Assembly (NCBI GenBank): GCA_019090225.1
Contig: JAHRWI010000087.1
Coordinates: 1-17,936, forward strand
DNA length: 17,936 bases
Reading direction: 5' to 3'
DNA from: Porticoccaceae bacterium
GTDB taxonomy: Bacteria > Pseudomonadota > Gammaproteobacteria > Pseudomonadales > Porticoccaceae
A model generated the notes under the pieces. It saw only the letters and a program-made list of their open reading frames with translations, was not told the origin of the DNA and searched no databases. This document shows, piece by piece, positions 1 to 6,884 of this stretch. The position numbers were made by a program, and so were the translations under genes. Within the stretch, counting starts at the first letter, position 1; each line of letters starts with the position of its first letter.

Positions 1-776
1 AAAAAACGTAGACGATCGCTACGACTAATTTCTTGGCTGATCAAAAGATTCAGCTGCACCAGATTTTTGATCCGAGTCCGGGTCGGAAGCCGCCAGTGTT
101 TTTTGGTTCTCTCATTATCGATGTAAGCAAATTGCCAGGTCTTATCGTGTTTGCACAAAATATTGCCAGGGCGCATATCGCCATGGCTGATATTTGTCTT
201 ATGCAGAGCAGCGGTTGCGCTAGCCAGGGCGACTAAAAATTCTTTTTTGGACTTTCTGCCAGGGCCGCTAAAAGCCTCAACCTGTTGGTAAATGTCCTTA
301 TAACCTTCTAATGCTGTGGTCACCGTAAAGTAGTTCTTTTTAATGCCGTAATTTTGTTGCCAAGCTATGATCAGCAATTTGGGAGCGATAAAACCGTGCT
401 CATTGAGCAGGGCGTCCGCCATAACAGCTTTCATCGCACGGCTTTTTCGCGCCAGCTGTTTGCATTTATCTGCGGTTGAACGGGCGTGAAAGTGTTTGAC
501 GAAAATTGATTGCCTCTGCCCAGCAGAAATCAAGGTTGCCTGATAAACACGAGTCGCCTGAGATGAGTGTACATCGCGGCGTTCGGTAAGGTGTTTTGAA
601 AAAGGGATGTCGTCAGTATCGATATTGTCGGATTCGCTCAACCTAAATATATCGTCCAGCCCAGGTATATCGCCGATCAAATAGCGCCACTGACCGGATT
701 TTCTCTGGCGTGGGGGGCTGTCTTTGGAGCTGATCTGGATAACGTGTTTAGCCTCCCAATGCAGAGTGTCCGACAT
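1..776 (-). CDS. Lipopolysaccharide kinase (Kdo/WaaP/InaA) family protein, 3' part beyond the window
   Basis: The frame is open from an ATG at 776-774 to the left edge, giving 258 codons with no stop, so the C-terminus lies outside the window. The protein shows a kinase-like catalytic core. A candidate ATP-binding lysine is K94 in IFVKHFH. The catalytic loop HGDMRPGNIL starts at H198, with D200 as likely base and N205 as metal ligand. D220 in YIDNERTK takes the place of the DFG aspartate. This pattern is typical of the Kdo/WaaP kinase family, which phosphorylates Kdo or heptose of the LPS inner core at the cytoplasmic face of the inner membrane. It is the last visible gene of a minus-strand unit, 23 bp after the GT-C gene. 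A ribosome site is weak: AAGG lies about 13 nt before the ATG. The family call is firm; the exact sugar acceptor cannot be told. A eukaryotic-type Ser/Thr kinase is less likely given the LPS neighbours. Confidence 0.82.
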   Translation of the reverse strand, partial: MSDTLHWEAKHVIQISSKDSPPRQRKSGQWRYLIGDIPGLDDIFRLSESDNIDTDDIPFSKHLTERRDVHSSQATRVYQATLISAGQRQSIFVKHFHARSTADKCKQLARKSRAMKAVMADALLNEHGFIAPKLLIIAWQQNYGIKKNYFTVTTALEGYKDIYQQVEAFSGPGRKSKKEFLVALASATAALHKTNISHGDMRPGNILCKHDKTWQFAYIDNERTKKHWRLPTRTRIKNLVQLNLLISQEISRSDRLRF

Positions 777-799
777 TCAGTTAAGTTACCTTATCCCGG

Positions 800-2341
800 T
801 TACTCAGTGACTGCCGATATTTTATAAACGTCAATTTTTCCACGTCGTTGACCACCGAGACTGTTTACCAGCTGGGTATTTTTATCATTAGTCAGCAATT
901 TGGATATTTTTAAAGGCGTAGATTTTTCAGTGTGAATAACGGCGTAACGATAACTTTGATTACGGAGCTTTTTTAAAGAGACTTCTGGGATCTGGAAACT
1001 CTGATTAGCGTAGTCCTCGCTATAAAATGCCAGTTTTTGGTCATTGTAGTAGGCGCTATCCGCTGGACGCAGGTTTGCTTTAAGCCACTGCGCTGCCTCT
1101 GGGATGTATGCTTTTTGGTCACTATCCTTGAGGGTGGGGGTAAGGATGGTGAGTATGGGAATGATAAAAATGGCTCCGTGCAGGATGTAGCGCCTGCCCC
1201 AGCCTTGACGGTCCTGGCTGCTGAGTATTTGCTTAAGCAGAAATGGTATCGGAATACACAGCAACAAGGCGGGTAAAAATAGATAGCGATCGGTAATAAA
1301 AAACCGGGAAGCAACTGTATAAAAGCTAATCGCCAGACCGATAATAAAATAGCCAGCGATTAACTTGTGGTTAATGGTTTTTGGAAAGATAGTCGCTTTT
1401 CCGTATACCAGCACGAGGATCAGTAATAGTCCATTGGTGGTATAGAGCAGCACTTTTAGGACTTCAAATATTAAGCCTCCGATAAGGAAGTGGGATGCGG
1501 AGTCACGGGCCCATTTATTGGGCATAGTGTCGCGGAGCAGTTCTTTTTGTTTGTCGATAGTGTGAGTAATACTGGTGGCCCGGAGGAGTTCGGCTTTGAG
1601 CTTTATGGAGGGGCTGACTTGCTGACCACTTTCTTGGTTGAAATCCCCCTGCTTGACATATAGATGGTTGATCGAAGTGATGGCCAGACTGCCTGCAAGG
1701 ATCGTGACGCCGCACAACAAAAAGCGCTTTCTTGGAGCAGCTTTGATGGCCAGTGGGATGATAAGGGCCATGCCAACTAAATAGACTATGCCTTCGATCC
1801 TGAAGAGCATTGAAATAATACTCAGCGCGGCCCAGCCAAGTAGATACCGCCAGCGGCTGTTGAGGGCGAAATTGATGATCGCCCAGATGGCCCAAATCTG
1901 GCAGGCCCAAAACCCGAAGCCTTTAATAATATGCGGTCGCAATTCATTGAAATGGATCATGCTGGCAATCACCATAACCGCCAGCAGTTGGATCGTTGCC
2001 GAGCCACCAAGGCTGCGAATGACGGCGAGAAAACCACACATCAAGGCGATCTGCGCTAATAAACTTAAGGTATAAGCAGACTGTAAGAGGCTCAGTCCGG
2101 TATATTTTGAGAGTACCGCAAACTGGCTGTAAAACAGCTGCTCCGGTCGAAAGGAGAGTGCGGCGGTCCTGTCGCCATTGCTGTATTCATAGGCGGCGTA
2201 AATATAATCCATGCCGTCATCGTTGATAATGTCATCGGTATAGAGCGAAGTTGCAAAGAGCAGAATACTGATAAGTGCGCAGCTAAGATAAAGCCAGGGT
2301 CTTTCCGTCAACCTTACGAGGGATAATTTGGCGTGATTCAT
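800..2341 (-). CDS. Multi-span membrane protein, probable GT-C-type glycosyltransferase
   Basis: The protein has 513 residues with roughly ten hydrophobic segments spread along the first 400, and a C-terminal soluble part of about 110 residues. After the first membrane segment (about residues 16-34) comes an acidic loop, DDIINDDGMDYIY (residues 36-48). This matches the position of the catalytic aspartates in the first periplasmic loop of GT-C enzymes such as ArnT and PMT, which use polyprenyl-phosphate sugars. Further GT-C-like features are the ELRPHIIKGFGFW stretch and the segment layout. It would add a sugar to LPS or another lipid-linked acceptor on the periplasmic side. Its ATG overlaps the TGA of the upstream GT9 gene by four bases (ATGA), so translation is probably coupled. 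The family assignment rests on topology and the acidic loop only. It could instead be an O-antigen polymerase-like or uncharacterised membrane protein. Confidence 0.7.
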   Translation of the reverse strand: MNHAKLSLVRLTERPWLYLSCALISILLFATSLYTDDIINDDGMDYIYAAYEYSNGDRTAALSFRPEQLFYSQFAVLSKYTGLSLLQSAYTLSLLAQIALMCGFLAVIRSLGGSATIQLLAVMVIASMIHFNELRPHIIKGFGFWACQIWAIWAIINFALNSRWRYLLGWAALSIISMLFRIEGIVYLVGMALIIPLAIKAAPRKRFLLCGVTILAGSLAITSINHLYVKQGDFNQESGQQVSPSIKLKAELLRATSITHTIDKQKELLRDTMPNKWARDSASHFLIGGLIFEVLKVLLYTTNGLLLILVLVYGKATIFPKTINHKLIAGYFIIGLAISFYTVASRFFITDRYLFLPALLLCIPIPFLLKQILSSQDRQGWGRRYILHGAIFIIPILTILTPTLKDSDQKAYIPEAAQWLKANLRPADSAYYNDQKLAFYSEDYANQSFQIPEVSLKKLRNQSYRYAVIHTEKSTPLKISKLLTNDKNTQLVNSLGGQRRGKIDVYKISAVTE

Positions 2342-3513
2342 CGATCGTGCGCTGCCGATGGCTTGCTAACACTGATCGAGTGCGCGTCGTATCTCAGGGC
2401 ACGGGCTTTCATTGATGTTTTACGTCGGTGGTTTTGGTTTGAGGCTGGGCCTGTTATGTGCTCGGCCAGAGCAAGCCGGACGCTGTTCTCATCAAGTAAT
2501 TTTATACAGCGAAAGCTCTCGGAGCAGAACTTTTTAGAGCAAACTTCGGCGCAAGCCTGGGTATCTCGAACCACAGTGGCGTTACTTCCCAATGGCCCCC
2601 AGCGTTGCTCGTCGGTGGGGCCGAATAGTGCGGTAACTGGCGCACCGCAGGCAGTTGCCAGGTGCATGGGGCCACTGTCGTTGCCAAGGAAAAAAGCGCT
2701 CCGTGAAAACAGGGCAATTAGCTGTCCCAGGGACAGTGTGTCACACAAGTTTGTATAGGCTTCGGTACTTTGCTGGTTAATGTCTTTGATAATTGATCGG
2801 TCAGAGGAACCAGCCCCGATAAAAATAACCTGGTAGCCTTGAGACACCAGCCAGTCGGCTGTTCGGGCGTAGTTTGCCGCAGGCCAAAGTTTATAGTCTT
2901 TAGTGGCACCGGCATGGATGCACACATAGGGCTGGTCGGCATCTATGTTGTGGCTTTGCAGAATTTGTCGCAGAGAATCACTGTGTTTTTCGAGAACCCG
3001 AAGTTTCGGGTATTGCGGAGGGCTGGGACACGCTAGTAGATTACGGACATATTGATCATAGTGATGAAACCGGTGAGGGTTTACTGAGTTGTCATCCACT
3101 ATTTTGGTATACAGTCGCTTGCGTGGGCTATCCGATAAGCCCCAGCGGGGTTTGATTCTCGACATTAATGCGATGCTTGTGGATATGGGTTGAGAGTCAA
3201 AGTTGAGCAACAAGCTGGCTCGATAAGCTCGCAGCGAGTCATAAAAAGTTTTAAATAGTCTTAGTTGTCCGAGTTTATTGGCTTTGGCTAGACTAGCCCG
3301 CGGATAGTACAGGATATCGTTTATGGTCGGTATCGACTCCAAAATTTCCCTATAACTTTCGTCAACCACCACCAGACTTTTACTCTGGTTAGCTTGTGCC
3401 AATGTCGCAATACTTTGCAGAGATACCAGTAGGTTGCCCATGTGTTTGGTGGGCATAAGCAAAACTAGGGGAGAGTCGAGTGGTTTATGCTGACTTGTAG
3501 TTGTCTGTTCCAT
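2338..3513 (-). CDS. GT9 family glycosyltransferase (ADP-heptose:LPS heptosyltransferase-like)
   Basis: The protein carries the GT9 fold. An N-terminal Rossmann half begins at PLVLLMPTKHMGN. The C-terminal nucleotide-binding half holds CIHAGATKDYKLWP and GNDSGPMHLA, the motif that binds the nucleotide of ADP-heptose in WaaC/WaaF relatives. A cysteine cluster (CAEVC, KKFC, ESFRC) follows, as in many heptosyltransferases. It should transfer a heptose or related sugar to the LPS core in the cytoplasm. The start is uncertain. ATG at 3513 is used here. The frame stays open to a TTG at 3570, preceded by GGATGA, which would add 19 mostly basic residues; a stop lies just upstream at 3579. The ATG is preferred because GT9 proteins normally begin close to the first beta strand. 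The residue after MG, usually the catalytic Asp, is Asn. It is first in the minus-strand unit, divergent from the dehydrogenase gene. Confidence 0.85.
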   Translation of the reverse strand: MEQTTTSQHKPLDSPLVLLMPTKHMGNLLVSLQSIATLAQANQSKSLVVVDESYREILESIPTINDILYYPRASLAKANKLGQLRLFKTFYDSLRAYRASLLLNFDSQPISTSIALMSRIKPRWGLSDSPRKRLYTKIVDDNSVNPHRFHHYDQYVRNLLACPSPPQYPKLRVLEKHSDSLRQILQSHNIDADQPYVCIHAGATKDYKLWPAANYARTADWLVSQGYQVIFIGAGSSDRSIIKDINQQSTEAYTNLCDTLSLGQLIALFSRSAFFLGNDSGPMHLATACGAPVTALFGPTDEQRWGPLGSNATVVRDTQACAEVCSKKFCSESFRCIKLLDENSVRLALAEHITGPASNQNHRRKTSMKARALRYDAHSISVSKPSAAHDR

Positions 3514-3575
3514 CAATTTTAGCCGACGTGGCTGCTTCTTCCCCAGTGGTTGTGGCCTAAGTATAACCAATAGGT

Positions 3576-3613
3576 TTCATCCAATGAAGGCTGTTGCCAT
3601 ATAATGGCAGCAG
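3576..3613 (+). promoter_or_regulatory. Candidate promoter with an inverted repeat over the -10 box, between divergent LPS genes
   Basis: A perfect TATAAT lies at 3600-3605, about 78 bases before the dehydrogenase ATG. The best -35 candidate is TTCATC at 3576-3581 with an 18-bp spacer (3 of 6 matches to TTGACA), so the -35 is weak. The -10 sits inside an inverted repeat: CTGTTGCCAT (3591-3600) and ATGGCAGCAG (3604-3613) around a 3-base centre, with one G:T mismatch. The layout suits an operator that covers the promoter. It could equally be a hairpin at the very start of the transcript. The promoter call is inference. Confidence 0.4.
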
Positions 3614-3682
3614 ATAAAGCTTGCGGACAATGGGTGCAAGACTAATGGTCAGTGTTGACCGATACAGTGGAAAGGAAAGTGG

Positions 3683-4963
3683 ATGACGTACGATCAATCT
3701 GGTGAAGGGCTTGGGATTATCGGGCTTGGATATGTCGGTTTGCCCCTGGCCGTCGCTTTTGGTCGATGTCGAAAGGTTGTTGGCTTCGATATAAATGCAC
3801 AGCGGATCGAAGCGCTCAAAGCCGGTATCGATATTACGCGGGAGGTTGACCAACAGGGGCTGGCTGATGCCGACCAACTGGTATTTGTTAGTGATACAGA
3901 TGCCCTGAAGCAATGCTCGACTTTTATAGTCACCGTTCCAACCCCGGTCGATGAGCACAAACAACCGGATTTCACTGCCGTTCGTGGTGCTTGCGTGACG
4001 GTTGCCTCGGTGCTGAAAGCGGGCGACATTGTTATTTTTGAATCGACGGTCTATCCCGGTGCCACCGAAGAGATTTGTGTGCCCTTGCTGGAGCAGCAAT
4101 CGGGGTTGACGTTCAATAAAGATTTTTTTGTAGGATACAGCCCCGAACGTATTAACCCCGGTGACAAGGTGCATCGGCTTGAAACGATTATCAAAGTGGT
4201 GGCCGGTTCGACAGCGGCAGTGACGGATAAGCTGGCCGAGTTGTACGGTGAGGTTGTCGAGGCTGGTATCCACAGAGCACCTTCGATTAAAGTTGCTGAG
4301 GCTGCCAAGGTTATCGAGAATACCCAGCGGGATGTCAATATTGCCATGGTCAATGAGTTGGCAATGATTTTTAACCGCATGGATATTGACACCTCAGCGG
4401 TGCTTGATGCCGCTACCACCAAGTGGAATTTTCTGGACTTTCGCCCCGGCCTGGTAGGCGGGCACTGTATCGGTGTCGATCCATACTACCTGACCCATAA
4501 GGCTCAGGCGGTGGGTTATCATCCAGATATGATTCTGGCGGGTCGGCGCATAAATGATCAGATGGGTGCTTACGTGGCCAACGAGCTGGTTCGTCTGATG
4601 ATTCGCAAAAACATTGCCACGCAGGGTGCGCGGATTCTGTTGATGGGCCTGACTTTTAAGCAGGATTGCCCCGACATCAGAAATACCAAAGTCGTCGATG
4701 TGGTGGCGGAGTTGCAGGGTTATGGCGTTCAGGTGGATGTCTATGATCCCTGGGTCAGTACCGAAGACGCCCGTCGGGAATACGCCATAGAATTGATCGA
4801 GAAACCCGCTAATGGCACCTATGACGGGGTGCTAGTGGCCGTTGCTCACCAGTGTTTTATTGAAGAGGGCGCGGCTTCTCTGCGGCATTATTGTAAGCCC
4901 GAGCATGTGGTCTACGATCTAAAAAGTGTATTTCCCCTTGAGGATGTTGATGGAAGGCTTTGA
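3683..4963 (+). CDS. tviB: TviB/WbpA-type UDP-N-acetylhexosamine (UDP-sugar) 6-dehydrogenase
   Basis: The protein has 426 residues, matching TviB and WbpA. It oxidises C6 of a UDP-sugar with two NAD+ to make a UDP-uronic acid in the cytoplasm. An N-terminal NAD site GLGYVGLPLA starts at residue 14. TVPTPVDEHKQPD (residues 84-96), ESTVYPGATEE (120-130) and YSPERINPGDKVH (152-164) are typical of the UDP-GlcNAc/GalNAc dehydrogenase clade. The catalytic cysteine is C262 in GGHCIGVDPYYL. The C-terminal domain has GLTFKQDCPDIRNTK and YDPWV. The start ATG follows AAGGA by 6-7 bases. The similarity to TviB as I recall it runs the full length, so the clade is well supported. The partner epimerase, however, looks like a UDP-glucuronate type, so the substrate may be UDP-GlcNAc, UDP-GalNAc or UDP-Glc. 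The product should feed an acidic core sugar or surface polysaccharide. Confidence 0.9.
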   Translation: MTYDQSGEGLGIIGLGYVGLPLAVAFGRCRKVVGFDINAQRIEALKAGIDITREVDQQGLADADQLVFVSDTDALKQCSTFIVTVPTPVDEHKQPDFTAVRGACVTVASVLKAGDIVIFESTVYPGATEEICVPLLEQQSGLTFNKDFFVGYSPERINPGDKVHRLETIIKVVAGSTAAVTDKLAELYGEVVEAGIHRAPSIKVAEAAKVIENTQRDVNIAMVNELAMIFNRMDIDTSAVLDAATTKWNFLDFRPGLVGGHCIGVDPYYLTHKAQAVGYHPDMILAGRRINDQMGAYVANELVRLMIRKNIATQGARILLMGLTFKQDCPDIRNTKVVDVVAELQGYGVQVDVYDPWVSTEDARREYAIELIEKPANGTYDGVLVAVAHQCFIEEGAASLRHYCKPEHVVYDLKSVFPLEDVDGRL

Positions 4964-5013
4964 TGTCGGTGGAAGCTTATGAATATTCACCGACTAAATT
5001 TCGTCCTAATTAA
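4963..5013 (+). CDS. Possible 16-residue coupled leader peptide
   Basis: An ATG at 4963 shares its A with the TGA of the dehydrogenase gene (TGATG). It opens a short frame ending in TAA at 5011-5013. The predicted peptide is MSVEAYEYSPTKFRPN. GGAAGG at 4952-4957 lies 5 bases before the ATG, a good ribosome site. The stop-start overlap suggests coupled re-initiation. The frame runs through the inverted repeat at 4965-4994, so ribosomes reading it would melt that hairpin. I do not recognise the peptide. It may be chance; only conservation in relatives could show otherwise. Confidence 0.2.
   Translation: MSVEAYEYSPTKFRPN
4965..4994 (+). repeat. Inverted repeat / mRNA hairpin between dehydrogenase and epimerase genes
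   Basis: GTCGGTGGA (4965-4973) pairs with TTCACCGAC (4986-4994) over nine positions, one a G:U pair, around a 12-base loop. It starts two bases after the dehydrogenase stop. The bases that follow (TAAATTTCG) are not a run of T, so this is not a standard intrinsic terminator. It could stabilise the upstream message or set the ratio between the two gene products. Confidence 0.45.
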
Positions 5014-5034
5014 AATGCCTGGCAGGAATAGTGA

Positions 5035-6060
5035 ATGAAAGTATTGGTAACGGGCGCGGCAGGTTTTATCGGCTCTCACGTGGCCCTGCGACTCCTGGCT
5101 CGGGGCGACGAAGTCGTCGGGCTAGATAATCTTAACGATTATTATGATGTGTCTCTTAAGGAGGCTCGCCTACACCGTGTCGAGAGTGCTGGCAGCGAAC
5201 CCGAAGCCGGCGAGTTTTCATTTGTGAAAATGGATATCGCCGATCGCGGGGGTATCGAACAATTGTTTGGCGATGAAAAATTTGATCGGGTGGTCCACCT
5301 GGCCGCTCAGGCCGGTGTCCGTTATTCCATCGAAAACCCCCATGCCTATATCGATAGTAATATCGTCGGCTTTATGAATATTCTTGAAGGCTGTCGTCAT
5401 AACGATGTCGCGCAGCTCACTTATGCATCCTCCAGCTCGGTTTACGGTGCTAACGAAACCCTGCCGTTTTCAGTCCATGACAATGTTGATCATCCCCTGT
5501 CGCTGTATGCGGCCAGTAAAAAAGCCAATGAGTTGATGGCCCATACCTACAGTCATCTTTACGCTTTACCGACCACAGGGTTGCGCTTTTTTACGGTTTA
5601 TGGCCCCTGGGGCAGGCCGGATATGGCGCTGTTTTTGTTTACTCGCGCGATCCTGGCTGGCGAGCCTATTAATGTTTTTAACTATGGTAAGCATAAACGG
5701 GACTTCACCTATATCGATGACATCGTCGAAGGTGTGATCCGCACTCTGGATGCGACCGCCGAGCCCAATTTGAACTGGGACGGTAAAAGCCCTGACCCCG
5801 GAACCAGCGCAGCGCCCTGGCGGGTTTATAATATCGGCAACAATAACCCGGTCGATCTGGTCGACTATATTGCCGCTATCGAACAAGCCCTGGGTATCAA
5901 GGCGGAGAAAAACCTGCTGCCTTTGCAACCCGGTGATGTGCCCGATACCTTCGCTAACGTGGAAGCATTGGTAGAGGATGTCGGCTATAAACCCACCACC
6001 GATGTGCGGGATGGGATCAAGCGCTTTGTCGACTGGTACAAAAACTATTACCAGGTTTAG
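5035..6060 (+). CDS. NAD-dependent epimerase, UDP-glucuronate 4-epimerase type
   Basis: This is a 341-residue extended short-chain dehydrogenase/reductase. The NAD site GAAGFIGS is at residues 7-14. The catalytic set is SSSSVYG (S132-135) with Y158 and K162 in YAASK. The stretch [19 protein letters not shown], then [19 protein letters not shown], is characteristic of bacterial UDP-glucuronate 4-epimerases (LpsL/WbnF type), which make UDP-galacturonate. WbpP/TviC-type UDP-GlcNAc epimerases look different at these sites. AGGA at 5024-5027, seven bases before the ATG, fixes the start. The gene lies 71 bp after the dehydrogenase and is probably in the same transcript. Together they would turn a UDP-hexose into a 4-epimerised UDP-uronic acid for the LPS core or a capsule. 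Function is well supported at family level; the exact substrate is inference. Confidence 0.88.
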   Translation: MKVLVTGAAGFIGSHVALRLLARGDEVVGLDNLNDYYDVSLKEARLHRVESAGSEPEAGEFSFVKMDIADRGGIEQLFGDEKFDRVVHLAAQAGVRYSIENPHAYIDSNIVGFMNILEGCRHNDVAQLTYASSSSVYGANETLPFSVHDNVDHPLSLYAASKKANELMAHTYSHLYALPTTGLRFFTVYGPWGRPDMALFLFTRAILAGEPINVFNYGKHKRDFTYIDDIVEGVIRTLDATAEPNLNWDGKSPDPGTSAAPWRVYNIGNNNPVDLVDYIAAIEQALGIKAEKNLLPLQPGDVPDTFANVEALVEDVGYKPTTDVRDGIKRFVDWYKNYYQV

Positions 6061-6159
6061 GGATGACTGAGCTTAGGCGTGAGCGAGTTTAGCCATGATT
6101 GAATTAGGTATAGTGACGTTGCTGCCCCCTCAATACCCGACTTATAACAGGTGTCGCCT

Positions 6160-6792
6160 ATGTTACAGCTAGAGACTTTACGTAATGCTACCTTGCGGAC
6201 AGATCCCTACCCGTACACGCTTGTCACTGATTTTATTGAGTCGACTCAGCTGAGTGCGGTGCTCAAAGACTTTCCAGAAATCGATAGCCCTGGCAGCATC
6301 CCCATTGAAGCGGTGTCGGGCGGCCCAGCTTATCAGGCGCTAATGGAAGCGCTCGAAGGTGACGAATTTCGCCAGGCAGTGGCCAGCAAATTTGGGCTGT
6401 CCCTGGATGATTTCCCCACCATGACAACCCTGCGCGGTGTCATGCGAGAGAAAGATGGCCGCATTCACACCGACTCAAAAACCAAAGTGATTACGGTATT
6501 GGTTTATCTTAATGAAACCTGGGATCAGCCGGGTGGCTGTCTGCGGGTTTTGCGTAATGGCTCCAATATCAATGACTACGTTGAGGAGATCGCACCGCTG
6601 GCCGGTACCATGATGATCTTTCGTGTTACCGACAATTGCTGGCATGGTCACACACCGGTTGAAGGTAAACGGCAATCTATCCAGATGAACTATCTGATCG
6701 GCGACGGTGCGAAGAATAAGCATCAGTTTTTTCATCGACTCAGTGCGTGGATAAAAAAACTGCTTAATCGACCTGGACGCACGACGACTTGA
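6160..6792 (+). CDS. 2-oxoglutarate/Fe(II)-dependent oxygenase family protein
   Basis: The protein has 210 residues from the ATG at 6160. A GTG at 6151 is in frame, but AGGTG at 6149-6153 makes a good ribosome site six bases before the ATG, so the ATG is chosen. Fe(II) ligands are visible: H103 and D105 in GRIHTDSK, and a distal histidine, H162 or H164, in CWHGHTPVEGKRQS. R171 is the likely 2-oxoglutarate-binding arginine. GGCLRVLRNG (126-134) and PLAGTMMIFRV (146-156) fit the double-stranded beta-helix core. Such enzymes hydroxylate a substrate using O2 and 2-oxoglutarate. It sits 90 bp after the epimerase and 92 bp before waaC, so an LPS sugar, lipid or saccharide-linked substrate is plausible. 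Known LPS examples of the chemistry are LpxO and the Kdo 3-hydroxylase, but I cannot claim orthology to either. A basic tail (HRLSAWIKKLLNR) ends the protein and may bind membrane. Confidence 0.82.
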   Translation: MLQLETLRNATLRTDPYPYTLVTDFIESTQLSAVLKDFPEIDSPGSIPIEAVSGGPAYQALMEALEGDEFRQAVASKFGLSLDDFPTMTTLRGVMREKDGRIHTDSKTKVITVLVYLNETWDQPGGCLRVLRNGSNINDYVEEIAPLAGTMMIFRVTDNCWHGHTPVEGKRQSIQMNYLIGDGAKNKHQFFHRLSAWIKKLLNRPGRTTT

Positions 6793-6830
6793 TCTCTTTG
6801 CGCGTCAGCTTTTTCTGGTCAGAGTCTTCC

Positions 6831-6850
6831 TGCGCGATTGTTATCGCGCA
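6831..6850 (+). repeat. Perfect inverted repeat upstream of waaC
   Basis: TGCGCGAT (6831-6838) and ATCGCGCA (6843-6850) form an 8-bp perfect stem around a TGTT loop, 34 bases before the waaC start. The sequence after it (TTGCTTCTCGCTT) is only moderately T-rich, so it is at best a weak intrinsic terminator after the oxygenase gene. It could instead act as an operator or an RNA stability element. Confidence 0.45.
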
Positions 6851-6884
6851 TTGCTTCTCGCTTAATCAGTCCGAGTCATTCTGA

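Noticed and set aside
33..236. A 67-codon plus-strand frame
   Set aside because: It lies opposite the LPS kinase catalytic region, which has clear motifs; no sign of its own function.
3557..4273. A 238-codon minus-strand frame opposite the dehydrogenase
   Set aside because: The plus-strand gene is a clear TviB-type enzyme; the opposite frame has no recognisable domain and is a codon-bias shadow.
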